Below are positions 33,552 to 42,776 of a stretch of DNA of 64,000 nucleotides, piece by piece; position 1 is the first letter of the stretch, and every line of letters starts with the position of its first letter. The notes beneath the pieces are model-generated. The model was given only the letters and a program-made list of their open reading frames with translations. It was not told the DNA's origin and made no database searches. Source of the DNA: Candidatus Latescibacterota bacterium (GTDB taxonomy: Bacteria; Latescibacterota; UBA2968; UBA8231); assembly GCA_022819745.1 (NCBI GenBank), contig JAJEGS010000016.1:62001-126000 (forward strand), written 5' to 3'. The position numbers were made by a program, and so were the translations under genes.

Positions 33552-36500
33552 TTAATCGGTCAATTCGGCGAATAGGGCCGAGAATACGCGCCGAGTCTGC
33601 TGCATGCATGTCTCCACTTCGTCCTGGAAGGCCGCTACATCTTTAGCGCCGAGGGCGCGGCTCAATATCTCCAACTCCCGACCGGTCGGCAGGGCGTCGC
33701 TGGCCCTTTCGCTGGCGAGCCGCATGCCCTTTTCTACGGCCCGCAGGTACTCGTACGCGTCGAGAAGAAAGTGGCCCCGCTCTGGGTCTAAACAGCCCTG
33801 CTCGATGAATAGCTGCAGCGCGTGTCTCGTGCTGCCCACACGCAAGCTCCGGTCTCGATAGCCCCACTTGAGCACGAGGACCTGCGCCACAAACTCGATA
33901 TCGACGATACCGCCCGGGCCGCGCTTGATGTTGATGCGCGTTTGGCGCTTGCCCTGCGGCTCCATCCGCTGGCGCATCTCCTGCATCTGCGCGACCAAGG
34001 CCGCTTCTACTTCCCGACTGTAAACGAAGCGCTCAATCGCCCGCAAGACCCGCGCGCCGAACTCGGCATCGCCGGCCACTTGGCGGGCGCGACTCAGCGC
34101 CATCCGCTCCCAACTAGCTGCCCGCTGCGCCAAGTAGCGGCGGTAGCCGACCAGCGAGATGGCCATAGGGGCGCTGGCCCCTTCGGGCCGCAGCCGCGCA
34201 TCCACCGAGTACAGCCCCTCCTCGGCTAACAGGGCGATCAGACGCTGGCTGAACTCGGTGAAAAATACGCTATTCGGCACGCCGCGGCGCGTCTTGCCGT
34301 CACCTTCGTACACGAAAAACAAATCCAAATCCGAACCGAAATCCACCTCGCGGCCCCCAAACTTACCGCCGGCCAATACGGCAAATCGCACGTCGCGCCC
34401 CTGTCGGTTGCGCGGCTTGCCCCACCGCCGCACCAACGGCCCCCAAGCTAGCCCATAGACCGCTTGCAACACCTCTTCACCCAGCTCCGTTAGCCGCAGG
34501 AAGGTCTCCTCCTCGGTCGCCAAGCCCATCAGGTCGTCGGCCCCAATCCGTAGGAGGGATTTGTTCTGCATCCGTGCAATGGCGCGCAAATCGCCGCGCG
34601 CCGGGCCAGACCCCAAGCCCCAGTCAGCCTGACCCACTAAGCTGTCGAGCAAGGCCGGATCGCGGCGCAAAAGGTCCGCGAGAAAGCGGCTCGATCCACA
34701 AATGGCAATGATCAAGGTGCGAAAGCCTGTATGCTCTTGCAACAAGGAGTACAAAGCACCCGGCGCCCCATACGCCTCAACGAGCTGGGTGAATCGCAAA
34801 AGCCCTTGGTCTGGATCGGGAGCCGCGGCCAGCGAATTCAGCAATTCCGGCAACAGAGCCTCAAAGTGGGCGCGGCCCCCGCTCAATAGCAGACCCATGC
34901 CCGCCAGCCGTTGCAAGCGGCGGTGCGCGGCGGCCCCATCGACAAAGCCCCGCTCCACCAAATCGGCTTTTGCCGCCGTACTGCCGTTTTCGACTTCTAA
35001 AAGCCACGTCGGCGAGCGCGGAGCCGCCGCGTCGCCGTAAAACAACGCGGCAAACAAGCGACGCACCCGCAGCCGGTGTCCGGCGAGCGCGGAGCTAAAG
35101 GCCCGCGCATCTTCATAACCCATGACCAAGGCCAAGGCCCGCAAGGCTTGTGCATCTTCTGGGACGGCGTAATCAGGTCGGCCAGAGGCGATTTGCAACA
35201 GGTTTTCAACGCGGCGAAAGAACTCGTACGCGTTTTTTAGGGCGCTGGCTTCTGCCGCAGTCAAGGCCGCCTTCATCGCACCTTTAGGCGAGACCACCTC
35301 GGCCAAACGGTCAATAGCGACCAGCGTGTTGTGGCTGCGCGCTTGGGGCTGGATGCCCCCGTAGAGTAGCTGTAGGCACTGGACGATGGATTCGATGTCG
35401 CGGATCCCGCCCGCTTGCAGCTTGATGTTGTTTTCACCTCGGGGACGCTCGCGGATGCTCGCCTCAATCCGCTCCTTGATGCGGCGGATTTCCTCGTGCG
35501 GTGCCGAGTGGAAATGAGCCGGATAGATAAAGGGCCGGAGCATGGCTGCGTATTGCTCCCCCAGCGTCCGCGATCCCGCCACGCGCCGGGCCTTGATCAG
35601 CATCTGCCGCTCCCACAGTTCTCCGCGCGTCTCGTAATACCTCCAACTGGCGCGCAACGAGTGGGTCAAGGTGCCGCTCGCGCCCTCGGGGCGCAGCCGC
35701 ATATCGACGCGGTAGAAAAACCCCTCCTTGGTCGCCTCGGTCAGCACGTGGACTAAGCGCTGGCCCAAGCGGCGAAAAAATTCGCTGTTCTCCAGTGGAG
35801 TTCCCTCCCCCTCAGGCTGGGTCTCGCCCTCGCCATCCCACACGAAAATTAGGTCAATGTCCGAGCTGTAGTTTAACTCCTGCCCGCCGTATTTGCCCAA
35901 ACCAACAACGAGAAAGCGTGCCGGGCGACCGCGCTCGTCCAATGGCTGTCCGTGCTCCTGCCACAAGGCGTGCTGGCACGTTTCAAGAGCCACCTCAACC
36001 ACCACGTCGGCTAAGTCGGCCAGCTCTTTTCCTATCTGCGCAACCGGTTTGGTGCCGAGGATTTCGGCGGCACCAATGCGCAAAAACTCGCGTCGATGCA
36101 CCCGCCGCAATACCTCTAAACGCTCCTCAAACTCGGAGACATGACCGATATCAGCGCGCAAAATCTGCCGCAGGGTACTCCGCTCCAGTGGCTCGACTAA
36201 GTGCGGAGTCTCGACCAACAGCCACAACAGGAACTCGAAGTCTCGCACCAAGATGTCGGCGAGAAAGGTGCTGTGGCTTACGACCTGCACTAGACGCTGA
36301 CACAGAATGGGATCGGCCTCTAAGTGAGAGAAAAGCCCTTGCGGGCCGTATGCCACAGCCAAGCGCACCAACTGCCGCAGTCCCTCGTCCGGCCGGCCCG
36401 TCGCAGCCAGTTCGGCCAGCGCGAGGACTGGTAACGACGCGGATTGCGGCGGGCCGCCGATCCGGTCCAAGGTCTCTAGGGCTTGGACCGGATCGGCAAA

Positions 36501-36581
36501 ACCCAATTGCTCTAGGGGATCAAGGGCTTTAGCCGCGTCCGCGGTGAGAGCGCGACGGGCCAGTTCCAATGCGGTGGGCAC
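33552..36581 (-). CDS. glnE: glutamine synthetase adenylyltransferase/deadenylyltransferase
   Basis: A 1009-residue bifunctional enzyme that adenylylates and deadenylylates glutamine synthetase under PII control. Both nucleotidyltransferase halves are present: GLGKYGGQELNYSSDIDL (227-244) and GGKFGGREVDFGSDLDLF in the C-terminal half, each with a following helical PII-uridylyl receptor-like domain. Slightly longer than E. coli GlnE. It follows glnB by ten bases, so the regulator and its target enzyme are cotranscribed. glnA and glnD are not in the window. Confidence 0.96.
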   Translation of the reverse strand: MPTALELARRALTADAAKALDPLEQLGFADPVQALETLDRIGGPPQSASLPVLALAELAATGRPDEGLRQLVRLAVAYGPQGLFSHLEADPILCQRLVQVVSHSTFLADILVRDFEFLLWLLVETPHLVEPLERSTLRQILRADIGHVSEFEERLEVLRRVHRREFLRIGAAEILGTKPVAQIGKELADLADVVVEVALETCQHALWQEHGQPLDERGRPARFLVVGLGKYGGQELNYSSDIDLIFVWDGEGETQPEGEGTPLENSEFFRRLGQRLVHVLTEATKEGFFYRVDMRLRPEGASGTLTHSLRASWRYYETRGELWERQMLIKARRVAGSRTLGEQYAAMLRPFIYPAHFHSAPHEEIRRIKERIEASIRERPRGENNIKLQAGGIRDIESIVQCLQLLYGGIQPQARSHNTLVAIDRLAEVVSPKGAMKAALTAAEASALKNAYEFFRRVENLLQIASGRPDYAVPEDAQALRALALVMGYEDARAFSSALAGHRLRVRRLFAALFYGDAAAPRSPTWLLEVENGSTAAKADLVERGFVDGAAAHRRLQRLAGMGLLLSGGRAHFEALLPELLNSLAAAPDPDQGLLRFTQLVEAYGAPGALYSLLQEHTGFRTLIIAICGSSRFLADLLRRDPALLDSLVGQADWGLGSGPARGDLRAIARMQNKSLLRIGADDLMGLATEEETFLRLTELGEEVLQAVYGLAWGPLVRRWGKPRNRQGRDVRFAVLAGGKFGGREVDFGSDLDLFFVYEGDGKTRRGVPNSVFFTEFSQRLIALLAEEGLYSVDARLRPEGASAPMAISLVGYRRYLAQRAASWERMALSRARQVAGDAEFGARVLRAIERFVYSREVEAALVAQMQEMRQRMEPQGKRQTRINIKRGPGGIVDIEFVAQVLVLKWGYRDRSLRVGSTRHALQLFIEQGCLDPERGHFLLDAYEYLRAVEKGMRLASERASDALPTGRELEILSRALGAKDVAAFQDEVETCMQQTRRVFSALFAELTD

Positions 36582-36591
36582 TACCGAGGCT

Positions 36592-36930
36592 TCAGAGGGC
36601 GTTTTCGCCGGTTTCGCCGGTGCGGATGCGGATGGCCTCGATCAGTTCGGAGACAAAGATCTTGCCGTCGCCGACCTCGCCGGTGGCAGCCGACTGCATA
36701 ATGACCTCCACCGCTTCGTCGAGTTGGCCATCGCCAACGGCCAATTCAATGCGAATTTTGGGCATGAAATCGAGCTGGTACTCAGCACCCCGGTAGATTT
36801 CGCTGTGGCCGCGCTGGCGACCGCAGCCGCGCACCTCGCTAACGGACATGCCGACGAGGCCAATCGCGGCCAAGGATTGTTTGACCTCGTCGAGTTTGAA
36901 GGGCTTGATAAAGGCCACGATGTTTTTCAC
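36592..36930 (-). CDS. glnB: nitrogen regulatory protein P-II
   Basis: 112 residues, the standard PII length. T-loop GHSEIYRGAEYQLDFMPK with the uridylylation-site Tyr51, B-loop ATGEVGDGKIFV, and a C-terminal Arg-rich ATP site (AIRIRTGE). It senses 2-oxoglutarate, ATP/ADP and, when modified, glutamine, and controls GlnE directly. Placing it first before glnE supports that route. It could equally be labelled GlnK, but there is no adjacent amtB. Confidence 0.95.
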   Translation of the reverse strand: MKNIVAFIKPFKLDEVKQSLAAIGLVGMSVSEVRGCGRQRGHSEIYRGAEYQLDFMPKIRIELAVGDGQLDEAVEVIMQSAATGEVGDGKIFVSELIEAIRIRTGETGENAL

Positions 36931-36940
36931 GGTGTCCCTC

Positions 36941-37564
36941 TCAGCGGGCCGAAAACCGGGGCTTGCGACCGTAGCTTACGCCGCTGGGTGCTGGCATTTC
37001 GGCAACGTCGAGGGGCTTTTGTTGGCTACCGTGGATGGGGCCGATGCAACTGGCTGGAATCTCTTCGGTCAGCACGACCGTGCCACGAGAAAAAAAGCGA
37101 CAGCCCTCCTCGTGGGCCTTGGCCGCGAGGATCTCCACTACGCAGGGGGTGTCGCGTTGGTGACTGTGCGACTCGGCCGCCTCGTGTGTCAGCGACAGAT
37201 GCACGTAGTAGCGATCGCCTGGAGAAATGCCCTCGTGGGTAAAGCGCTGGGCCGCGCTGCGAGTCGTGCCCATGTAGAGTCGGTCGGGCGGCGGGTCCAT
37301 AGGCTCGCCGTCCATATCGACGAAAAAACTGTGTCCGTATAGCGCGCGAATGCCGAACTCGTTCAGTTCAAAGCGATACTGCCCCGGGGCTTTGACGAGC
37401 TTGACGACATCGGCTTCGGTTGCCTCTGCGTAGCGTTCTTGTACTCCTTGTACGACCTGATCCAACGGCGCGTAGCCGTAAGCATCAATCTCCAGTCCAA
37501 ATTCGTCGGGCCGATGCCTGAGCATCAGCGAAAGCAATTTGGAAATGCGACTTGTATTGGCCAC
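36941..37564 (-). CDS. kptA: RNA 2'-phosphotransferase, Tpt1/KptA family
   Basis: 207 residues. The family start RISKLLSLMLRHRPDEFGLEIDAYGYA gives the KptA N-terminal RNA-binding helix-turn-helix, and YGHSFFVD, LYMGTTRSAAQRF, GDRYYVHLSLTHEAA and PCVVEILAAKAHEEGCRFF form the ADP-ribosyltransferase-like half. KptA removes a 2'-phosphate from RNA with NAD. The assigned start is GTG. It lies 11 bases upstream of glnB. Its bacterial substrate is not known. Confidence 0.93.
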   Translation of the reverse strand: MANTSRISKLLSLMLRHRPDEFGLEIDAYGYAPLDQVVQGVQERYAEATEADVVKLVKAPGQYRFELNEFGIRALYGHSFFVDMDGEPMDPPPDRLYMGTTRSAAQRFTHEGISPGDRYYVHLSLTHEAAESHSHQRDTPCVVEILAAKAHEEGCRFFSRGTVVLTEEIPASCIGPIHGSQQKPLDVAEMPAPSGVSYGRKPRFSAR

Positions 37565-37594
37565 TGCTCATCGCGTCCTTTCAGCATTATTAAT

Positions 37595-37622
37595 GTAGGG
37601 GCGACCGGCCGGTCGCCCCTAC
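37595..37622. repeat. 28-bp perfect palindrome between purE and kptA
   Basis: A self-complementary 28-bp element with arms GTAGGGGCGACCGG and CCGGTCGCCCCTAC. It lies four bases beyond the purE stop and would form a very stable hairpin with a short loop. No T run follows, so it is not a classic terminator; it resembles REP-type or stem-loop repeats common between genes of GC-rich bacteria. Confidence 0.8.
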
Positions 37623-37626
37623 GGTC

Positions 37627-38082
37627 TTAGGGGTTCCACTGTGCGCGATAAGTTTCAATGGCCTGGGCAACCGCCTCGTCGGACAAGGCGATGATCTGGG
37701 CCGCCAGCATGGCCGCATTGCGGGCATTGTCAATGCCGACGGTCGCCACCGGAATACCCGGCGGCATCTGCACAATGGAGTAGAGTGAATCGACTCCATT
37801 GAGCGCACCCGAGGCAATGGGGACTCCGATGACCGGCAAGGTCGTATGCGCCGCCACCACTCCGGGTAGGGCCGCAGCTAAGCCAGCACCGGCGATGATC
37901 ACCTTGAGGCCGCGGCCAGCCGCCTCGCTGGCCCAAGTAGCGGTGCGCTCGGGGTTGCGGTGGGCCGAAGATACGATCATTTCGTAGCCGAGTCCAAGCT
38001 CTTCGAGCACCGCCGCCCCCTTGCGCATGATGTCCTCGTCCGAGGTACTGCCCATGATTACGCCAACGCGAATATCTGCCAT
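37627..38082 (-). CDS. purE: 5-(carboxyamino)imidazole ribonucleotide mutase
   Basis: 151 residues. Class I PurE signature: [30 protein letters not shown] with the catalytic His, [27 protein letters not shown], and [31 protein letters not shown]. It converts N5-CAIR to CAIR in purine biosynthesis, partnering PurK, whose gene is not nearby. It follows ftsZ after a 73-base gap and precedes kptA, so its unusual position may mean only that it uses an existing transcript. Confidence 0.95.
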   Translation of the reverse strand: MADIRVGVIMGSTSDEDIMRKGAAVLEELGLGYEMIVSSAHRNPERTATWASEAAGRGLKVIIAGAGLAAALPGVVAAHTTLPVIGVPIASGALNGVDSLYSIVQMPPGIPVATVGIDNARNAAMLAAQIIALSDEAVAQAIETYRAQWNP

Positions 38083-38155
38083 GTAAAAACATCCTCCCTG
38101 CGAATTCTATCGCGCACAGGTTAAAATAAGCCAAATCGTCCGCGCGACAACTGCC

Positions 38156-39364
38156 CTAAGAAGCGTTCATTTTGCGGCGCAGGAAGGTGGGAATGTCCAA
38201 ATCGCCAACTGCGGGGCGCACTGGCTCCTCCTGATGCTCCTGAGGAATGCTGTGGCCGTTGCGCAGATACGTGGGCACTTCCAAGGAGGTGCCCCCATTG
38301 CCGTTGCCGAGCAGGACCGGGCCACCGATGGTCAAAGGATCCGCCTCCACGTCCTGCTCCATCGGCTCCTCTTGGGCGCGGGCCGGCGGCTCGGCTTCGC
38401 TGCTCTTGTTTATGTTGAAGCCCGTGGCTATGACCGTCACGCGGATATTCTCGGCTAGGCTATCGTCGATTACAGTGCCGAAGATGATCTCGGCATCCGA
38501 GCCGGTTTCCTCGTTGATCAGCGACATTACCTCGTTGACCTCGTAGAGCGTGAGATTGGAGTCGCCGGCGATATTGATCAACACGCCCTTGGCACCGGTG
38601 ATCGACACATCCTCCAAAAGCGGGCTGTTGATCGCCTTGCGAGCGGCCTCCACGGCCCGCTCTTCGCCGCTGTGCTCCCCGAGGCCCATAATCGCATCTC
38701 CGCCCTTGGAAATCACCGTGCGGACATCGTTGAAGTCGAGATTGACCATACCCGGAATCGTAATCAGGTCGGAAATACCACGCGTGGCCTGCATCAGCAC
38801 TTCATCGGCCTTGAGAAACGCATCTTGGAGCGTGGTGTCGCGGCCGCAGACTTCTAGTAGGCGCTGGTTTTTGATGGTGATCAGAGTATCAACTTGGTCC
38901 TTTAGCTCGGCAATCCCACTCCTGGCATTCTTCATCCGCGGAGAGCCTTCCATTAGAAAAGGCTCGGTGACAATGCCGACCGTCAGGGCCCCTTGATCGC
39001 GGGAAACTTCCGCAACAGTGGGCGCGACTCCCGTACCTGTACCGCCGCCCATGCCGGCCGTGATGAAGATCAGATCCGAGTCCTGCAGCTGCTTGGAGAC
39101 CTTGTCGCGGTCTTCTTCGATGGCTTGCCGTCCCACCTCTGGGTCTGCACCAGCACCCAAACCCCGCGTGACGCTGCTGCCAATGCAAATGGGAAAGTCA
39201 GCCCGCGAGGTCTCCAGTGCCTGTGCATCCGTGTTGACGGCGACGAATTCGACGCCGTGCATCCCGGACTCAATCATGCGGTTGATGGCATTACCACCGC
39301 TGCCACCAACTCCGACGACCTTAATTCGCGCTCGATGCTCGTTATCGATCAACCTAATTGCCAT
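38156..39364 (-). CDS. ftsZ: cell division protein FtsZ
   Basis: 402 residues. The tubulin-like GTPase has the GGGTGTG signature (106-112), the NTDAQAL nucleotide loop, and the T7 catalytic loop in NLDFNDVRTVISKGGDAIMGLG. A variable linker leads to a conserved C-terminal peptide (DLDIPTFLRRK) that binds FtsA. It is the last gene of the dcw cluster and follows ftsA after 36 bases. The C-terminus differs from the Proteobacterial PxFLRxQAD but keeps the DIPxFLRR core. Confidence 0.97.
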   Translation of the reverse strand: MAIRLIDNEHRARIKVVGVGGSGGNAINRMIESGMHGVEFVAVNTDAQALETSRADFPICIGSSVTRGLGAGADPEVGRQAIEEDRDKVSKQLQDSDLIFITAGMGGGTGTGVAPTVAEVSRDQGALTVGIVTEPFLMEGSPRMKNARSGIAELKDQVDTLITIKNQRLLEVCGRDTTLQDAFLKADEVLMQATRGISDLITIPGMVNLDFNDVRTVISKGGDAIMGLGEHSGEERAVEAARKAINSPLLEDVSITGAKGVLINIAGDSNLTLYEVNEVMSLINEETGSDAEIIFGTVIDDSLAENIRVTVIATGFNINKSSEAEPPARAQEEPMEQDVEADPLTIGGPVLLGNGNGGTSLEVPTYLRNGHSIPQEHQEEPVRPAVGDLDIPTFLRRKMNAS

Positions 39365-39400
39365 AATTACTCCTCCTTGATTTTGGGACCAGCACCGCCG

Positions 39401-40573
39401 CTAGTCCCGTGGTTGTAACCATCTTTTTACGCGCCCAAACACTGAATCGAAGGAATCTTCGACCAGCTCCTGCGCTTCTGTTTGGTTTTTTCCCTCCTGT
39501 TGCTCCATTCCGTACAGGAGCAGACCCAGTACCGTAGCATACGATGGGCTAGCTAGCTCTGCGGCCCTCTCAAACCCGCTCGACTCCCCCAAGCGCACAG
39601 GCATGTTAAAGACCCGCTCGGCCAAGGCTACGGCTCCGGTGATTTGCGCTCCCCCACCTGTGAGGACGATGCCCGCGCCTAGCGCAGCATTGGGCAACGC
39701 GGTATAGACCTGCTTGCGGGCTAGGGCCAATATCTCCTCCATTCGCGCCTCGACGATGAGGGCCACTGTCTCGCTGGGCGCGCCCGCACACTTGGCCTGC
39801 TCGGCCTCGGCCCGCGTGGTGCGCAGCCCAACGCCGATATCGTTGGTCACGTTATGCCCTCCCAATCCGACGTTGCCCGAGTGGCGCAGCCCTTTGCCAA
39901 CAAAGACGGCCACATCGGTCGTACCGCCGCCGATGTCGAGCAGACAGACTCCCATTTGCCGCTCGTCCTCACTGAGAACCGCATAGCTCGAAGCAAGCGC
40001 GCCGAGAACGACACCGCGCACATCGACGCCCGCACGGAGGATGCTGTGGCAGATGTTCCGCACTGCGGCAATCGAGCTGGTGACTACGTGTACACTGGCC
40101 TCTAAGCGCACTCCATACATACCCACGGGATCGAGAATGCCTCGCTGGCCATTGACGGCAAACTCTTGGGGCAAAACGTGCAACACCTCGCGGTCGAACG
40201 GCACTTTGACCACGCCGGCCGCAGCAAGCACGCGGGCGCGGTCCTGTGCTCCGATCCATCCGCCTTCGCCACCGACAGCCACCATGCCCGTGCTGTTGAG
40301 GCTGGCGATGTATTCGCCAGAAATGCCAGCGTACACTGAGTCGATTTCGACTCCAGCCATCAGCTCTGCTTGACGCACGGCCTCGCCAATGGCGTACACG
40401 GTCTTCTCGGCATCCACAATCGCCCCGCGCTGGATCCCCTCTGAGGGGTGCTGGCCGACGCCAATAATCCGCGGGGGCCGCTCGGCGACCTGCTCGGCAA
40501 TGGCAGCACAGACCTTAGTCGTGCCCAAGTCCAGCCCGGCGATAATGGTGCTGTGCTCCTCACTCCAGTTCAT
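39401..40573 (-). CDS. ftsA: cell division protein FtsA
   Basis: 390 residues of an actin-like ATPase that anchors FtsZ to the membrane. Phosphate-1 loop GLDLGTTKVCAAIAE (14-28), phosphate-2 LLDIGGGTTDVAVF, adenosine-site GIVLTGGGAQITG, and a C-terminal region ending in a short amphipathic/basic membrane-targeting helix (VFGRVKRWLQPRD). Its ATG overlaps the ftsQ stop. The gene order ftsQ-ftsA-ftsZ is the normal one. Confidence 0.96.
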   Translation of the reverse strand: MNWSEEHSTIIAGLDLGTTKVCAAIAEQVAERPPRIIGVGQHPSEGIQRGAIVDAEKTVYAIGEAVRQAELMAGVEIDSVYAGISGEYIASLNSTGMVAVGGEGGWIGAQDRARVLAAAGVVKVPFDREVLHVLPQEFAVNGQRGILDPVGMYGVRLEASVHVVTSSIAAVRNICHSILRAGVDVRGVVLGALASSYAVLSEDERQMGVCLLDIGGGTTDVAVFVGKGLRHSGNVGLGGHNVTNDIGVGLRTTRAEAEQAKCAGAPSETVALIVEARMEEILALARKQVYTALPNAALGAGIVLTGGGAQITGAVALAERVFNMPVRLGESSGFERAAELASPSYATVLGLLLYGMEQQEGKNQTEAQELVEDSFDSVFGRVKRWLQPRD

Positions 40574-41391
40574 CCCGATTTTGCTTTCTTTTTGCCTACT
40601 ACCATCTGGCCGGCATAGCGCAAGTCGATATAGGCCGGATCGGGATGGCTTTGATGGACGCGCGGCATCAACTCGCGAATAGTGCGGAGCCGGTGGGCGG
40701 CCTCGTTGGCCGGCAAGCGCACTTCGAGTCCGTCACCGGCCATCTGCAAGCGAATGCTCGCCCCGGACATCGGCTGGATGCCGGCTACGTTGAGGCAAAA
40801 TTCCGCATCGGCAACCGTGGCTTCCTCCCACCAGCGCAGTATCGCCAATAGCGCAGAGTCCGACACTGCCACGCCCGGCTGTAGCGAGTCGCCGCGGACG
40901 GACAGCCCGGATATGACGGGCAAATTGCGGGGCGGGACATCCGTACTGTCTGCCGGAAGCAAGACGCCATCGGGCGTTATCCCGTAGGTCTGGTCCAAAT
41001 CGATCCAAGCCACTTGGCGATGCTCGACGATATCGACGGCAATCCGGTTGGGTGGCTTGCGCACCACGAAAGCCTGCTTGATCCAATACATGGCTTCCAG
41101 CCGCTGCGCGACCTCGTCCAAGTCGATGGCGAAAATGTTGCTACCAGCCACGAGGCCACTGGCGACGCGTACATCCTCCCCACTGAGTCGCCGCAACCCG
41201 TCCACTTCAATAGCCTTGAGGCCAAAGTAGGAGGCTTGGCCAAAGTAGGTAGCCGCTTGATAGGCCGCTAAGGTGCTGCCCGTGGCCAAAATTAAGAGCG
41301 CAATCCAAAGCCCGCGGGCCTTGGATTGACCTCGCTCCCCCACGGTTAGCGACTTCTTGCGCGCCTTGGTCTTCTTCTTTTGACGATTCAC
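40570..41391 (-). CDS. ftsQ: cell division protein FtsQ/DivIB
   Basis: 273 residues. A basic cytoplasmic N-terminus (NRQKKKTKARKKSLTVGERG), one membrane helix (WIALLILATGSTLAAYQA), then a POTRA domain (YFGLKAIEVDGLRRLSGEDVRVASGL) and the FtsQ beta domain (IDLDQTYGITPDGVLLPADS). Its stop/start overlaps with ftsA (ATGA) and with murC (ATGA) show tight translation coupling. Confidence 0.93.
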   Translation of the reverse strand: MNRQKKKTKARKKSLTVGERGQSKARGLWIALLILATGSTLAAYQAATYFGQASYFGLKAIEVDGLRRLSGEDVRVASGLVAGSNIFAIDLDEVAQRLEAMYWIKQAFVVRKPPNRIAVDIVEHRQVAWIDLDQTYGITPDGVLLPADSTDVPPRNLPVISGLSVRGDSLQPGVAVSDSALLAILRWWEEATVADAEFCLNVAGIQPMSGASIRLQMAGDGLEVRLPANEAAHRLRTIRELMPRVHQSHPDPAYIDLRYAGQMVVGKKKAKSG

Positions 41392-42776
41392 GAGTGCTCT
41401 CCGGCGGCCAAAGCCGCGATCAACTCCCCAGCCACCTCGCCAATGTCGCCAGCTCCCATGACCAGCACCAAGTCGCCCCGACGACAGATATCCACCAAAT
41501 GAGCCACGAGTTGTTCTCTGTCCGGTAGGTATGCCACGGTTTTGTACCCGTTGGCGCGCATGGCTTCCTCGATCAGTTCGGAATCCACACCGGGCAAGGG
41601 GGCTTCCCGCGCGGCATAGACCGCCGCCAGCACCACGTAGTCAGCCGCCGCTAGCTCGCGGGCAAAGGCTGCCGCTAAGTCGCGGGTGCGCGAGTACAGG
41701 TGAGGTTGGAAGACAGCGACCACTCGGCGACCACTCTGCCGCGCAGCGGCCAAGGCCGCCGCTAACTCAGCCGGATGATGGGCGTAGTCGTCCACGACCA
41801 GCACGCCAGCGAATTCCCCCTTGCGCTGAAAGCGCCGGTCGGCCCCGCCGAACTGCTCCAAAGCGTCGGCGATCACGGCGAACTCTACCTGGAGCGCACA
41901 AGTCAGCGCGGCGGCTCCAGCGGCATTGCGGACATTGTGGACGCCGTGGACCTGCAATTCGATCTCGCCTAGCTTTTGCCCGTCGAAACACAGGGCAAAC
42001 CGGCTGCCCCAAGCCCGCTCTTCGAGCTCGGCGATCCGGTAGTCGTTGTCATCGGCCATGCCATAGGTCTGATGGGGACGCTGCAAGTCGGCCAGCACCC
42101 GCTCTCCGACCAGCCCATCCCCGGCCAGCACACTGCAACCGCAAAAGGGCAGGCGCGCGAGAAATTGGCCGAAAGCCCGTTCAAGAGCCTCCAAGCTCCC
42201 GTAGTAATCGAGGTGTTCGGCATCTATACTTGTCACGAGGGCCAAGCTCGGATACAGGTGCAAGAAGCCGCCAGCAAACTCGTCGGCCTCCACTACAAAG
42301 ACCTCGCCACTTCCCACCTCGGCCTGCGGTCGCCCGTTGATCCAACCCCCGATCAAGACCTGGGGATCGAGGCCAGCGCGGCGCAAGATCGCCGCTGCCA
42401 TCGAAGCAGTCGTCGTCTTACCGTGAGTACCGGCTACGGCGAGGGTCAACGGCGCACGAGACAATTCTCCCAGCACCTCGGCCCGGCTAGCCGTGGGAAT
42501 GCCCTCGTGCGCGGCAGCCTGCCGCTCGGGATTGTCAGCCGGTACGGCGGCCGAATACACCACTAGATCCACTCCTTGGACGAGTTGGCCATTGTGCCCC
42601 ACCGCGACGGCGAATCCCTCTTGGCGCAGCAGCGCGACGCTGGGCGAGTCGGCCTGGTCCGAGCCGCTTACTACGCAGCCTTTGGCGGCGAGCAGCCGGG
42701 CCAAGCCCTCCATGCCCGCTCCACCGATGCCGACGAGGTGCACGCGGCGATATTGGTCAAAGAGGGTCTTCATCAT
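41388..42776 (-). CDS. murC: UDP-N-acetylmuramate--L-alanine ligase
   Basis: 462 residues from the ATG at 42776, which overlaps the ftsW TGA; the upstream TTG at 42782 adds two residues. Mur ligase signatures: the UDP-binding HLVGIGGAGMEGLARLLAAKG, ATP loop GTHGKTTTASMAA, and the central TNIDAEHLDYYGS-like SIDAEHLDYYGS. It adds the first amino acid of the peptidoglycan stem. The usual murB and ddl genes do not follow it; ftsQ does. Confidence 0.96.
   Translation of the reverse strand: MMKTLFDQYRRVHLVGIGGAGMEGLARLLAAKGCVVSGSDQADSPSVALLRQEGFAVAVGHNGQLVQGVDLVVYSAAVPADNPERQAAAHEGIPTASRAEVLGELSRAPLTLAVAGTHGKTTTASMAAAILRRAGLDPQVLIGGWINGRPQAEVGSGEVFVVEADEFAGGFLHLYPSLALVTSIDAEHLDYYGSLEALERAFGQFLARLPFCGCSVLAGDGLVGERVLADLQRPHQTYGMADDNDYRIAELEERAWGSRFALCFDGQKLGEIELQVHGVHNVRNAAGAAALTCALQVEFAVIADALEQFGGADRRFQRKGEFAGVLVVDDYAHHPAELAAALAAARQSGRRVVAVFQPHLYSRTRDLAAAFARELAAADYVVLAAVYAAREAPLPGVDSELIEEAMRANGYKTVAYLPDREQLVAHLVDICRRGDLVLVMGAGDIGEVAGELIAALAAGEHS

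Noticed and set aside
35795..36532. Plus-strand frame of 245 codons opposite glnE
   Set aside because: Shadow of glnE codon usage, Pro/Arg/Ala-rich with no motif.
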